The notes under the pieces were generated by a model. The model made no database searches. It saw only the letters and a list, made by a program, of their open reading frames with translations, and had not been told where the DNA came from. Positions 45,748 to 53,408 of a DNA stretch of 53,408 nt are shown piece after piece. Made by a program: the position numbers and the translations under genes. The stretch's first letter is position 1. Each line of letters starts with the position of its first letter. The stretch spans positions 1 to 53,408 of the forward strand of contig CALXJX010000006.1 of NCBI GenBank assembly GCA_944388735.1, in the 5' to 3' direction. This DNA comes from an uncultured Clostridia bacterium (lineage in GTDB: Bacteria; Bacillota; Clostridia; TANB77; CAG-508).

Positions 45748-48015
45748 TTATTCTCCTCCTTTCTCTTGTAGTTCTTCTTCTGACAATTGTGATAAAGCAA
45801 TCTGTCTATATGTCTCATTATTTTTCATTAATTCTTCATGTGTTCCTATTCCTACAACTTTTCCTTCTTCTAAAACAACTATTTTTTCTGCATTCATTAT
45901 AGTGCTAATTCTTTGTGCTACTATAATTACTGTCTTATTTTTTGTTTTCTTAGATAATGCTTCTCTTAGCTGACTATCAGTTTTGAAGTCTAATGCTGAA
46001 AAACTATCATCAAATACATATATTTCTGGATCTTTGGCAATTGCTCTAGCTATAGATAGACGTTGTTTTTGCCCTCCTGAAACATTTCCTCCTCCTTGTG
46101 AGATTGGATCCTGATATTGTTTTTCTTTTTGCTCTATAAATTCTGTTGCTTGAGCAATCTCTGCAGCTTCTTTCATTTTTTCATCAGACATATTTTCATC
46201 CGAATACTTGATATTAGACTCAATTGTACCTGAGAAAAGTACACCTTTTTGTGGTACAAAACCTATAATATTTCTTAGCTCTTTTTGTGGAACATCTTTT
46301 ACATTTACACCATCAATTAGTAATTCTCCACCTGTTACATCATAAAATCTTGGCAATAAATTTACAACTGTAGATTTTCCACTTCCTGTACTTCCTATAA
46401 TAGCTGTTGTTTCTCCTGGTTTTGCTGTAAAGTTAATATCTGATAATATTTCTGTGTCTGCATCTGGATAATGGAATGAAACATTTTTAAATTCTACTAA
46501 TCCTTTTTTGTTTTTATCAAAATGTTTTGTCTCTTCCTTATCTTTAATACTTGGTTCTGTATCTATAACTTCATTAATACGTCTTGCTGAAACAGCTGCT
46601 CTTGGTAGCATAATTGATATCATTGAAATCATTAAAAATGCCATTACTATTTGCATTGTGTATTGAATAAATGCCATCATGTCTCCAACTTGTGTAATTC
46701 CTTGGTCTACATTGTGACCTCCAACCCACACAATTAATACAGTAATACAATTCATTATTAACATTAATAAAGGCATCATCATTGACATTGCTTTATTTAC
46801 AAAAATATTTGCTTTCATCAAGTCATTATTAGCTCCGTCAAATCTTTTTTCTTCTTTCTTTTCTTTATTAAATGCCCTTATAACTGGTAACCCTGTTAAT
46901 ATTTCTCTTGAAACTTGGTTTAGTTTGTCTATTAAGTCTTGCAATTTTTTGAATTTTGGCATAACTATAACAAATAAAGTTCCTACAACAAATAGAACTG
47001 CAAGTATTGCCACTCCTATAATCCATGCCATTTGATTATCACTATTTGTCAAGACTTTTACAAAGCCACCTACACCTATTATAGGTGCATATACTACAAC
47101 TCTAAATAACATTGTTATCAATTGTTGAATTTGTTGAATATCATTTGTGCTTCTAGTAATTAATGAAGCTGTTGAAAATTCTGATAATTCTTTATTTGAA
47201 AAACTAATTACTTTTTTGAACACTTTATCTCTTAATGTTTTTCCTAATTTTGCAGCTACCCTTGAAGAAAGCAACATAATTAGTACAGCTGATATCATGC
47301 TAACTAATGCTATTCCAAGCATTTGTAATCCTGTAAATAATATGTAATCATTTTGTAATTCATTTGTGTCTACACCTAATTTGGCATATACCTCCTTTAC
47401 TGAAGCGATTGCTGCTTGTTCTTTAATTGAATCTGACATTGCGTCAATTTGCTTTGTAAACTCTTCTGTTAAAGTTTCTCTTTGTTCTTCTGGCATTTGC
47501 TCTAAAATTTCCATAACAGTCATATTTTGTATATATGCTTTTTGCTCTTCTGGTATGGTTAACAATATTTGTTCTTTAATTTTATTAGCAGTTTCTTCCT
47601 CTGTAACTGTACTTGCTTCCATTAATGGAGTCATTAATATTTTTTCTAATTCTTGTTCTTGCTCTTCAGTTATATCATTTAAAACATATATAGTATTAGG
47701 TTTTAGTTGGTAATCAGTTCCTAAATATTTTTCTATTGTTTTTTCTTCTTGTTTTGTCATTGTATTTCCAACTAGCTTATACTTATCTAAAATTTCATTA
47801 TCATCCTTTGTAAATACCAATATATTATTCATATCTTCTTTAGATATTACTTCTGGCACAGCTGTTTGTATACCACCTGATTGAATACCAACATTAACTA
47901 TTTTAGAGGTGTAATCTGGAAGTGCCAAATCTACGGTTGCTTGAATACAAAGTAAAATGATAATAATTACTACTGATGCAAATGATTTTTTCAAATTTTT
48001 TAATAATTTTAGCAT
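45748..48015 (-). CDS. ABC exporter subunit (degenerate ATPase half, large outer loop)
   Basis: 755 residues. After the first helix (about 12-30) there is an insert of about 190 residues (about 35-225) before the second helix, predicted to lie outside and rich in Glu and Gln (EEQEQELEKILM..). The rest is a standard exporter half with Walker A GSTGSGKS, signature VSGGQKQR and Walker B YVFDDSFSALD, where Asp replaces the catalytic Glu, plus VAQRIS. That is the degenerate site of heterodimeric exporters such as LmrCD. GGAGAG lies before the ATG. The conserved leader at 48023-48070 is upstream. Substrate unknown. Confidence 0.87.
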   Translation of the reverse strand: MLKLLKNLKKSFASVVIIIILLCIQATVDLALPDYTSKIVNVGIQSGGIQTAVPEVISKEDMNNILVFTKDDNEILDKYKLVGNTMTKQEEKTIEKYLGTDYQLKPNTIYVLNDITEEQEQELEKILMTPLMEASTVTEEETANKIKEQILLTIPEEQKAYIQNMTVMEILEQMPEEQRETLTEEFTKQIDAMSDSIKEQAAIASVKEVYAKLGVDTNELQNDYILFTGLQMLGIALVSMISAVLIMLLSSRVAAKLGKTLRDKVFKKVISFSNKELSEFSTASLITRSTNDIQQIQQLITMLFRVVVYAPIIGVGGFVKVLTNSDNQMAWIIGVAILAVLFVVGTLFVIVMPKFKKLQDLIDKLNQVSREILTGLPVIRAFNKEKKEEKRFDGANNDLMKANIFVNKAMSMMMPLLMLIMNCITVLIVWVGGHNVDQGITQVGDMMAFIQYTMQIVMAFLMISMISIMLPRAAVSARRINEVIDTEPSIKDKEETKHFDKNKKGLVEFKNVSFHYPDADTEILSDINFTAKPGETTAIIGSTGSGKSTVVNLLPRFYDVTGGELLIDGVNVKDVPQKELRNIIGFVPQKGVLFSGTIESNIKYSDENMSDEKMKEAAEIAQATEFIEQKEKQYQDPISQGGGNVSGGQKQRLSIARAIAKDPEIYVFDDSFSALDFKTDSQLREALSKKTKNKTVIIVAQRISTIMNAEKIVVLEEGKVVGIGTHEELMKNNETYRQIALSQLSEEELQEKGGE

Positions 48016-48022
48016 TTTTTCT

Positions 48023-48070
48023 CTCCTTACATAATGTATTTAGGTTTTTAAAATATTACCTATAAACCTT
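48023..48070 (-). promoter_or_regulatory. conserved leader motif, copy 3 (upstream of ABC exporter)
   Basis: Minus strand: GGTTTATAGGTAATA, TTTTAAAAACCTAAAT, ACATTATGTAAGGAG. The TAGG/CCTA pairing is intact. The first stem is weaker than in copies 1 and 2 because AACC is replaced by AATA. Confidence 0.55.
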
Positions 48071-48190
48071 TATTTAACAATTATTTCTCAATATAATTGT
48101 TACGTTACTACTGTAAACTCTAGTTTTTTCTTACTATTAAAACTTTTTAAATTATTTGAGTTTTATCGTCTAAAACTGTTATTACACAAT

Positions 48191-48230
48191 AAAGACACTG
48201 TCTTTTAATTTTATTCCTTACAGTGCCTTT
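48191..48230 (-). terminator. terminator of lexA
   Basis: On the minus strand, AAAGGCACTGT ... ACAGTGTCTTTATTG forms a stem of about 11 bp with T-rich end. It lies 42 bp after the lexA stop. The gap to the ABC gene holds nothing else recognisable. Confidence 0.7.
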
Positions 48231-48271
48231 TGTCAACATTATATGTGTGAATTTTATGTGAATTATTTTTT

Positions 48272-48922
48272 TTACATTTTTCTAAATACTCCTGCTACTT
48301 TTCCTAAGATTTCACAATTAGGTACTATTATTGGATCCATAGTAGAGTTCTCTGGTTGTAATCTAATATGGTCTTTTTCTTTATAAAATGTTTTTACTGT
48401 TGCCTCATCTCCAATTAGTGCTACAACAATTTCTCCATTATTTGCTGTATTTTGTTTTTTTACTAAAATATAATCTCCGTCTAAAATACCTGCTTCTATC
48501 ATGCTTTCTCCTCTTACTGTTAGCATGAAACTTTCTGAATTTCCTACAAAGTCAATTGGAATAGGAAATGTGTCTGTTACGTTTTCTACTGCTAATATTG
48601 GCTCTCCTGCTGTGATTTTTCCTATGATTGGAACTTCAACTAATTCTTTTTGTGTATAAAAGTCTTTACTTGACATTGGTTTTGTTTCTCCTGAACCGCC
48701 TTTTAATAAACGTAATGTTCTTCCTTTTTTATCTTTTTTCTTTATATATCCTTTTTCTTCTAGTTTTGCTAAGTAATTATGTACTGTTGCAGTTGAACTT
48801 AATCCTACTGCTTTTCCTATTTCTCTTACTGATGGTGGATATCCGTCTGTCATGATTTGTTTTTCAATAAATTTTAAAATTGCTTTTTCTCTTTTATTTA
48901 GTTCTGGCTTTTTTCTTGGCAT
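48272..48922 (-). CDS. lexA: SOS regulon repressor LexA
   Basis: A 216-residue repressor with an N-terminal winged HTH (about 1-70, [34 protein letters not shown]) and a C-terminal S24 self-cleavage domain. The cleavage site is Ala105-Gly106 (ITAGEP). The catalytic dyad is Ser140 (RGESM) and Lys177 (ATVKTF). I chose the ATG at 48922, which has GGAG 9 nt upstream and starts at MPRKK; an in-frame extension of 43 residues upstream has no site and crosses the promoter. Confidence 0.95.
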   Translation of the reverse strand: MPRKKPELNKREKAILKFIEKQIMTDGYPPSVREIGKAVGLSSTATVHNYLAKLEEKGYIKKKDKKGRTLRLLKGGSGETKPMSSKDFYTQKELVEVPIIGKITAGEPILAVENVTDTFPIPIDFVGNSESFMLTVRGESMIEAGILDGDYILVKKQNTANNGEIVVALIGDEATVKTFYKEKDHIRLQPENSTMDPIIVPNCEILGKVAGVFRKM

Positions 48923-48953
48923 ATTTTTCACTCCATTTCTCATATTTTTTCTC

Positions 48954-48993
48954 ATCATATCACACAAACAAAAAAATGTCAAACATATTTTTG
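48954..48993 (-). promoter_or_regulatory. lexA promoter with possible SOS operator
   Basis: TTGACA (48977-48982), a 17 nt spacer, TATGAT (48954-48959). The near-palindrome CAAACATATTTTTG (48980-48993) overlaps the -35 and has the CATAT core often seen in Firmicutes LexA boxes. The promoter is clear; the operator is inferred from self-regulation of lexA in general. Confidence 0.55.
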
Positions 48994-49011
48994 ATTTTCT
49001 ATAACTAAGCA

Positions 49012-49055
49012 GTAATAATTCAGAGGGGAATTTATGATTTCCCTCTGACATTCGA
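49012..49055. repeat. family A remnant, collapsed
   Basis: TAATTCAGAGGGGAATTTATGATTTC then CCCTCTGA and CATTCGAA. It keeps the outer sequence and GAATTTATGATTTC of family A arms but lacks the second arm and centre. It lies in the 421 bp gap between lexA and rubrerythrin. Confidence 0.45.
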
Positions 49056-49120
49056 AATACTACATCTAAGCACTATTGCATATAATTAGAGCAAAGTGAT
49101 AACCTTAATATTATACTAAT

Positions 49121-49282
49121 TGGAACAAATCGGAAAGCCTTAAAATTCGTACTAATTTAATCTTCTCTCGTTTGCTTTCCGTAAATTTGTTCTGCGCCAA
49201 TTTTACGCCAGTAAAATTGTGTGCATTCGTTGGAGCGCAGCGACTTTTATACAATAGGGAAATATCACTTTCCTATTGTATA
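49121..49282. repeat. family C three-hairpin element, copy 3
   Basis: It closely matches the ileS copy, with small changes in the third hairpin loop (ATACAATAGGGAAATATCACTTTCC..). It begins right at the U-run of the rubrerythrin terminator and is the third case of that placement. Confidence 0.85.
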
Positions 49283-49315
49283 AAAAAACAATTACTAGAC
49301 ACTTATCCAGTAATT
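49283..49315 (-). terminator. terminator of rubrerythrin-rubredoxin unit
   Basis: On the minus strand, CAATTACTGGAT..GTCTAGTAATTG is followed by seven T. It lies about 30 bp after the rubrerythrin stop. Confidence 0.85.
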
Positions 49316-49343
49316 GAATTTTTATTTTTAAATTTTTTACTTA

Positions 49344-49883
49344 TTAATAATTTTCTGCTTTAATTTCAAAATATGCTTTTGGATGAGAACATACTGGACA
49401 TATTTCTGGTGCTGACTTTCCAACTACTATATGACCACAATTTCTACATTTCCAGATTCTATCTCCATCACGACTAAATACTAATCCACCTTCTACATTT
49501 TCTATTAGTTTCTTATATCTTTCCTCATGTTCTTTTTCTATTTTTGCAACTTCTGAGAATAGAAATGCAATATGTGTAAATCCTTCTTCTTCTGCCTCTT
49601 TTGCCATTCTATCATACATATCTGTCCATTCGTAGTTTTCTCCTTCAGCAGCTTGTTGTAAGTTTTCTAATGTTGATTTTATATCTCCACCTTGTAATAA
49701 TTTGAACCACATTTTTGCATGTTCTTTTTCATTATCTGCTGTTTCTTGGAAAATCGCTGCAATTTGTTCATATCCTTCTTTTTTTGCTTTACTTGCAAAG
49801 TATGTATATTTATTTCTTGCTTGTGATTCTCCAGCAAATGCTTCCATTAAATTTTTTTCTGTTTTACTTCCTTTTAGCTCCAT
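49344..49883 (-). CDS. rbr: rubrerythrin
   Basis: A 179-residue non-heme iron peroxidase that reduces hydrogen peroxide in anaerobes. The four-helix diiron domain has [34 protein letters not shown] and [10 protein letters not shown]. The C-terminal rubredoxin-like iron domain has [28 protein letters not shown] lies before the ATG. A separate small rubredoxin lies upstream in the same direction and is its probable electron donor. Confidence 0.96.
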   Translation of the reverse strand: MELKGSKTEKNLMEAFAGESQARNKYTYFASKAKKEGYEQIAAIFQETADNEKEHAKMWFKLLQGGDIKSTLENLQQAAEGENYEWTDMYDRMAKEAEEEGFTHIAFLFSEVAKIEKEHEERYKKLIENVEGGLVFSRDGDRIWKCRNCGHIVVGKSAPEICPVCSHPKAYFEIKAENY

Positions 49884-49933
49884 TTTAATACCCTCCTCTT
49901 ATACTTTTAAATTACGTTTTTATACATTAATTA

Positions 49934-50071
49934 CTATTCTTCTACTTTTTCAAACATGTCTTTTCCTACTCCACATAATGGACATGTCCAATCATCTGGT
50001 AATTCTTCAAATTTTACTCCTTCTTTTTCTTCATCATAAATATATCCACACACTGTACATCTATATTTCAT
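49934..50071 (-). CDS. rubredoxin (short)
   Basis: 45 residues: [20 protein letters not shown], then [20 protein letters not shown] and EKVEE. Four Cys in CxxC pairs (CTVC, CPLC) hold one iron. It is a little shorter than the usual 52 or so. GGAGG lies 8 nt before the ATG. The gap to rubrerythrin is 50 bp, so they form a two-gene oxidative-stress unit. Confidence 0.92.
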   Translation of the reverse strand: MKYRCTVCGYIYDEEKEGVKFEELPDDWTCPLCGVGKDMFEKVEE

Positions 50072-50177
50072 ACATTTTCACCTCCTATTTAACTTTCTAA
50101 GTTTTATTTGATTTTACATTCTTTTTATTTTTTTGTCAATTATATTTAATTATTTTTTGAAAATAATTAAAATTTGC

Positions 50178-50206
50178 TAGACAATAAAAAAAATATGTGT
50201 TAATAT
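50178..50206 (+). promoter_or_regulatory. promoter of the broken tRNA-Leu
   Basis: TAGACA (50178-50183), a 17 nt spacer, TAATAT (50201-50206). It reads into the 5' half-tRNA at 50226 and may continue into the intact tRNA-Leu at 50404. Confidence 0.5.
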
Positions 50207-50225
50207 ATTAAAGTAATTATTTTTT

Positions 50226-50267
50226 GCCGGTGTGCTGGAATTGGTAGACGGGGCAGACTCAAAATCT
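50226..50267 (+). pseudogene. 5' half of a tRNA-Leu (CAA), broken in the anticodon arm
   Basis: GCCGGTGTGCTGG, AATTGGTAGACGGG and GCAGACTCAAAATCT form the acceptor 5' strand, D arm and anticodon loop CTCAAAA of a tRNA-Leu. No variable arm, T arm or matching acceptor 3' strand follows; the next 135 bp are AT-rich. Confidence 0.85.
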
Positions 50268-50403
50268 AAATGGATTTTTTTGATAGTAATTCTTAAAAGT
50301 ATTGATAAATATACAGGTTTAGGTTTTGGTAGAATTTAATTTTTATTAAATATCTAACCAAAATCTAACCAAATGTATTTTTATATAAATTTTAATTAAA
50401 TAT
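50268..50403. other. probable attachment-site region with integrase arm-type repeats
   Basis: The direct repeat TCTAACCAAA occurs twice, 11 bp apart (CTAACCAAAATCTAACCAAA, 50349-50370 region), with an inverted relative GGTTTAGGTTTTGG nearby. Spaced repeats like this are typical arm-binding sites of tyrosine integrases. The sequence separates the broken tRNA from the intact one. Confidence 0.6.
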
Positions 50404-50490
50404 GCAGGTATGCTGGAACTGGTAGACAGGATGGTCTCAAAAACCATTGTCAGAAATGGCGTGTGGGTTCGATTCCCACTACCTGCACCA
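50404..50490 (+). tRNA. tRNA-Leu (anticodon CAA), CCA encoded
   Basis: The acceptor GCAGGTA pairs with TACCTGC, the anticodon stem ATGGT/ACCAT holds loop CTCAAAA (anticodon CAA), there is a long variable arm as in class II tRNAs, and the T loop is GTTCGATTC. CCA is at 50488-50490. It differs in sequence from the broken tRNA at 50226 but reads the same codon, TTG. The integrase stop lies 3 bp away. Confidence 0.93.
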
Positions 50491-50493
50491 AAA

Positions 50494-51732
50494 TTAGTTT
50501 GCACAAGCCACTAATTTATTAGAAGAAGTTGAAGAGTCGCATTCCTCAATTTCTTTTTTTGTTTCAAAAGCACTTGTAATTGCTTGAGCTGAAAGCTGTT
50601 TTGAATTACTATCTAAATGAGCATATATATTTGCAGTTGTTGAAAAATTAGAATGTCCTAACCATTCTTGTATTGCTTTCATAGGAATACCTTTAGCTAG
50701 TAGCAAACTTGCACAAGAATGTCTTAAATCGTGAAAACGAATATGTCTTAATCCTAATTTCTTTAATAAGTTTTTAAAATGTTCTGATACATAGTCAGGT
50801 CTTGTTAATTTTCCATCAGGTTTAACAAATACATATTCTTTATCTTTTTTGTAATAAGATTTTCCAAAAGCCTTTTTAAAATATTCTTGTTGTTCTTTTA
50901 ATTCCAATAATCTATCAGCAATATCATCAATTAAAGGTAATGTCCTATAACTTGATTTATTTTTTGTTCTATCTTTAGAGTAAATTTGTCTTTTCCCGTC
51001 TATTTTTCCAATAGTTATGGTATGTTTAATAGTAATTGTTTTATTATCAAAATCAAAAGCATCCCATTTTAAACCTAAAACTTCACTTCTTCTTAATCCA
51101 TAATATGAAGCAACTCTTATCATAAGATTTAATGGATCATCTTTTGATTTTTCAAACAATTCGTTCAATTCATTTTCATTATAGAAACTACCAATATATT
51201 GTTCTTTTTTAGGTCTTTGCACTTTATCAGCAGGATTATTTTGTATAATATCCATTTTATAAGCATAATCCAGAGCTTTTCTTATAATAGCGTGATGATG
51301 AATAACTGTATTTGCAGAAAGCCCATCACTAAACAAAGTATTATAATATTCTTGAATATCCATTGCTTGAATATCGACTAATTTAATTTTATTTTTTGTA
51401 AAATATTTTGTTATTCTATCATTTACTATTTGCTCATAAGAATTATAAGTTGAAGGCTCAATAGTTTTCTTTACAATTTTTAACCATTCATTTAAAAAAT
51501 CTAAAAATAATACATCAGTTTTTACAATATTATTTCTTCTTTTTTGAGTAGAATTAAGTTTGTTTTCAAATTCTTGTCTGATTTCTTCAGCTTTTGCTTG
51601 AGCTTGTTTCTTATTTCCTCTTACTTTTAATTTTGTAGAAAACCATTTTTGTTTTCTTTTTCCATTATCATCTTTATAATTTACTACGGCATGATAAAAA
51701 CCGTTTTTTTCTTGTAGGCTTACTGTTACCAT
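50494..51732 (-). CDS. int: tyrosine recombinase/integrase
   Basis: 412 residues with an N-terminal arm-binding domain (KQKWFSTKLKVRGNKKQAQAKAEE), a core-binding SAM-like domain (DFLNEWLKIVKKTIEPSTYNSYEQIV) and the catalytic domain with Arg in ASYYGLRRSEVLGLKW, HDLRHSCASLLLAKG, the His in GHSNF and Tyr in ANIYAHLD. It resembles Tn916-type and phage integrases of Firmicutes. GGAG lies before the ATG. It converges on the intact tRNA-Leu, the usual int-att layout. Confidence 0.94.
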   Translation of the reverse strand: MVTVSLQEKNGFYHAVVNYKDDNGKRKQKWFSTKLKVRGNKKQAQAKAEEIRQEFENKLNSTQKRRNNIVKTDVLFLDFLNEWLKIVKKTIEPSTYNSYEQIVNDRITKYFTKNKIKLVDIQAMDIQEYYNTLFSDGLSANTVIHHHAIIRKALDYAYKMDIIQNNPADKVQRPKKEQYIGSFYNENELNELFEKSKDDPLNLMIRVASYYGLRRSEVLGLKWDAFDFDNKTITIKHTITIGKIDGKRQIYSKDRTKNKSSYRTLPLIDDIADRLLELKEQQEYFKKAFGKSYYKKDKEYVFVKPDGKLTRPDYVSEHFKNLLKKLGLRHIRFHDLRHSCASLLLAKGIPMKAIQEWLGHSNFSTTANIYAHLDSNSKQLSAQAITSAFETKKEIEECDSSTSSNKLVACAN

Positions 51733-51824
51733 TTTTTAACTCCTTTCTTTTAATAACAGACTTAATTTAACCTACTATTAATATTGATAATATAATACCA
51801 TTTTAATAGTTTAAAATCTAGTCT

Positions 51825-52031
51825 TTAGTCATTTTTTGTTAGATATGCTATAACATTTCTTTTTGGTATTTTATATTCTCTACCTACTTTAATTGATGGA
51901 ATAGTATTATTTCTTACTAATCTATATGCAAGATTTACACCAATTCCAAGCATTTCTTTTAATTCTTGAATGTTTACTAAATCAGGGTATGTAGTAAACA
52001 TCATTTGATAGTTTTCTTTAATAGTACCCAT
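51825..52031 (-). CDS. excisionase-like / AlpA-type HTH protein
   Basis: 68 residues: a MerR-like winged HTH with DLVNIQELKEMLGIGVNLAYRLVRNNTIPSIKVGREYKIPKRNVIAYL. Such proteins next to an integrase often bind DNA to direct excision. AGGAGG lies before the ATG. It is 92 bp upstream of int on the same strand. Confidence 0.8.
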   Translation of the reverse strand: MGTIKENYQMMFTTYPDLVNIQELKEMLGIGVNLAYRLVRNNTIPSIKVGREYKIPKRNVIAYLTKND

Positions 52032-52098
52032 TTTGATAGTCCTCCTTTCTTAAAATTTGCAAAATAAAAAAGACCTACTACTCAAGTAAATCCTTTGT

Positions 52099-52563
52099 TT
52101 ACATACTATAACATCTATATTTGTATTTTTGAGTTGGAACAGGAATGTTCATATTTATTGTTTTTGGAACATCATTACCAACTTTTATACCTTTGTTAAG
52201 TTTTAAATTTCCGTTTTTATCTCTGTGATAAATACTAGAATTATGTTTAGCAAAAGCATAGTCATTTATATTGTTACTAGAATATGATAACTCTAATGAA
52301 TCTTGATATAATAATGCTTGTAGTTGTTCGTAAGAATTATCTTCTATCTTTGGTCTATCATAATTCTTATAATATTCTTTTAAATAATCTTTTCGTTTAA
52401 TAGCATTTTCATCTTTACGGGTTTGTTTTTCTTCTTTACATCTGCTATCAGCTTTTATTACTTTTGAAACATATTGTTTAGAAACACCAACTATTGTAGC
52501 AATTTCTTTTTGTTTTAGATGTTTATTAAAGTACAAGTCTAAAATATTTTCTCGATTTTCCAA
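52099..52563 (-). CDS. small HTH protein of the integrative element
   Basis: 154 residues. Residues about 5-45 are a sigma-70 region 4-like HTH (ILDLYFNKHLKQKEIATIVGVSKQYVSKVI). The remainder is Lys, Tyr and Asn rich without a clear fold and ends PVPTQKYKYRCYSM. It diverges from the gene at 52832, so it may regulate both directions. Role unknown. AGGAGATATTTAAAG lies before the ATG. Confidence 0.7.
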   Translation of the reverse strand: MENRENILDLYFNKHLKQKEIATIVGVSKQYVSKVIKADSRCKEEKQTRKDENAIKRKDYLKEYYKNYDRPKIEDNSYEQLQALLYQDSLELSYSSNNINDYAFAKHNSSIYHRDKNGNLKLNKGIKVGNDVPKTINMNIPVPTQKYKYRCYSM

Positions 52564-52733
52564 CTTTAAATATCTCCTTTCAAATTTGGTTGACTTTTTG
52601 TTTGCAAGATTTTGAACATAAAAATCCTATTGGCTATTCTTTTGAAATAGTCAATTTAATATTCACTTGTTGTCATTTGATATTTGTTGTTATCTGTAGC
52701 AACTCTTTATCGTGAACAATAGTACAATATCGC

Positions 52734-52762
52734 TTGACATTGTTATTATACTATGATATAAT
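52734..52762 (+). promoter_or_regulatory. consensus promoter with possible operator
   Basis: TTGACA (52734-52739), a 17 nt spacer, TATAAT (52757-52762). TGTCAA follows at about 52769, so an inverted TTGACA / TGTCAA pair brackets the -10. A second inverted repeat, TTGGCTATT / AATAGTCAA, is at about 52630-52657. Both suggest repressor binding. Confidence 0.65.
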
Positions 52763-52831
52763 TTAATTGTCAATACAATTTGAAATATTTTTATAAAATT
52801 GTTCATATTTATTTTTGAAAGGGGAATATTT

Positions 52832-53408
52832 ATGAGAGAATTACCTCGTGTAAACATATATGATGACTTCTATATATGGTTTGATTTAGAGGAAAAGAAA
52901 GAGCATTATGCAACACCATTATATTTATATAATGTAAAAAGAGATAGAATAGATCCAGATGATGAAACAAGACTATTCTTAAAACTAGAAAAAGATATAT
53001 CTAAAACAAAATTAAATAAGAAGAAAGAAATAATAAGACAACCTTCTACTATATACATTCACTATGTAGAAAGCATAGGAGCGATTTTAATAAACTTTCT
53101 AAATGCAGATTTTACTACTTATGAAACTGCATATAATACTTTCTTTTATGCTTATGGCTATGAACTAGTAAAAGATTATGTGCCATATAGTTATACTCAA
53201 AACAATAAATTTATTGATGATGCGGAATTTAAAAGAATTATAAAAGATATATATGACACAGGTAGCGACAGGTTTATTGAATGGCAAGAAAATTTTAGAA
53301 AATGTGTAGATTTTGTTTATAATTTGAATGCAAATGAAGAATTAAAAGAAGAAGATAAACTAGCAAAATTTGTTGCTTATACAATAAAAGATAATGATTT
53401 TTATACAT
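52832..53408 (+). CDS. unknown protein of the integrative element (3' end beyond window)
   Basis: 192 codons with no stop. The start is ATG with AAAGGGG 7 nt upstream. It begins MRELPRVNIYDDFYIWFDLE and includes ATPLYLYNVKRDRIDPDDE, VESIGAILINFLNADFTTYE, FFYAYGYELVKDY, and a Lys/Asp/Asn-rich C-terminal part. The residues suggest a soluble alpha/beta protein. No family is recognised. Confidence 0.7.
   Translation, partial: MRELPRVNIYDDFYIWFDLEEKKEHYATPLYLYNVKRDRIDPDDETRLFLKLEKDISKTKLNKKKEIIRQPSTIYIHYVESIGAILINFLNADFTTYETAYNTFFYAYGYELVKDYVPYSYTQNNKFIDDAEFKRIIKDIYDTGSDRFIEWQENFRKCVDFVYNLNANEELKEEDKLAKFVAYTIKDNDFYT

Larger units (their letters stand above)
50268..53408. mobile_element. integrative element, left end (continues past the window)
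   Basis: The block starts at the break in the tRNA-Leu, has arm-type repeats, a tRNA-Leu(CAA), a tyrosine integrase, an excisionase-like HTH gene, another HTH gene, and a divergent promoter with an unknown gene. No other end or conjugation or phage gene is in view, so its type (ICE, IME or prophage) is open. Confidence 0.75.

Noticed and set aside
50226-50490. Group I intron in tRNA-Leu
   Set aside because: No 3' half with a T arm follows the break that matches GCCGGTG, and the intervening 135 bp lack intron core elements; the next tRNA is a complete separate gene.

Overview
The window is very AT-rich chromosomal DNA of a low-GC Gram-positive anaerobe, most likely a member of the Clostridia, possibly an uncultured gut lineage. 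Supporting signs are strong GGAGG-type ribosome binding sites, sigma-A promoters, T-box leaders in front of ileS and thrS, the ylxM-ffh-rpsP-khpA-rimM-trmD-rplS cluster, a SigH-like sigma factor, a sortase with an LPKTG substrate, and rubrerythrin next to rubredoxin. I cannot place it to genus. Almost all genes are on the minus strand.

Layout, left to right. About 0.4-11.1 kb is a type II fatty-acid synthesis operon, transcribed fabH-fabD-fabG-fabF-accB-fabZ-accC-(FabK-like flavoprotein)-accD-accA-fabI, with no acyl carrier protein gene and no recognisable fab regulator. About 11.3-19.5 kb holds a WG-repeat membrane protein, queA-tgt (queuosine), a membrane-anchored HEFLH protein, a processive glycosyltransferase and an unknown acidic protein. 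A short plus-strand stretch carries an HD-domain protein and dapA. About 21.6-26 kb is the ribosome/SRP cluster, in which L19 has a long acidic tail. About 26.4-31.7 kb has two unknown small proteins, a frameshifted addA and the XTP/dITP pyrophosphatase gene. About 32-41.8 kb has ileS and thrS with T-box leaders, the sortase and its probable substrate, ychF, tRNA-Thr and sigH. About 41.8-50 kb has a GH18 protein, a heterodimeric ABC exporter, lexA, rubrerythrin and a short rubredoxin gene. From about 50.2 kb to the end is the left end of an integrative element beside a broken tRNA-Leu(CAA), carrying a complete tRNA-Leu(CAA), a tyrosine integrase, an excisionase-like protein, an HTH protein and the start of an unknown gene.

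The most unusual content is intergenic. At least four families of dispersed structured repeats are present. Family A is a roughly 120-215 bp palindrome starting GTAACA-TTCAGAGGTCAA, whose two arms match within each copy but differ between copies. Family B starts GTTACTATTCACAG and one copy contains a nested family A copy. Family C is a roughly 160 bp three-hairpin element; all three well-preserved copies begin exactly at the U-tract of an intrinsic terminator. Family D is a GTGCCA..GGGGAC..TGGCAC REP-like repeat, found twice inside the fab operon and once in frame inside addA.

Separately, a conserved leader of roughly 48 nt that can fold as a pseudoknot ends in the Shine-Dalgarno sequence of three unrelated genes (the FabK-like gene, ychF and the ABC exporter). 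It is the best candidate here for an undescribed regulatory system. All calls come from reading the sequence; no database search was run.
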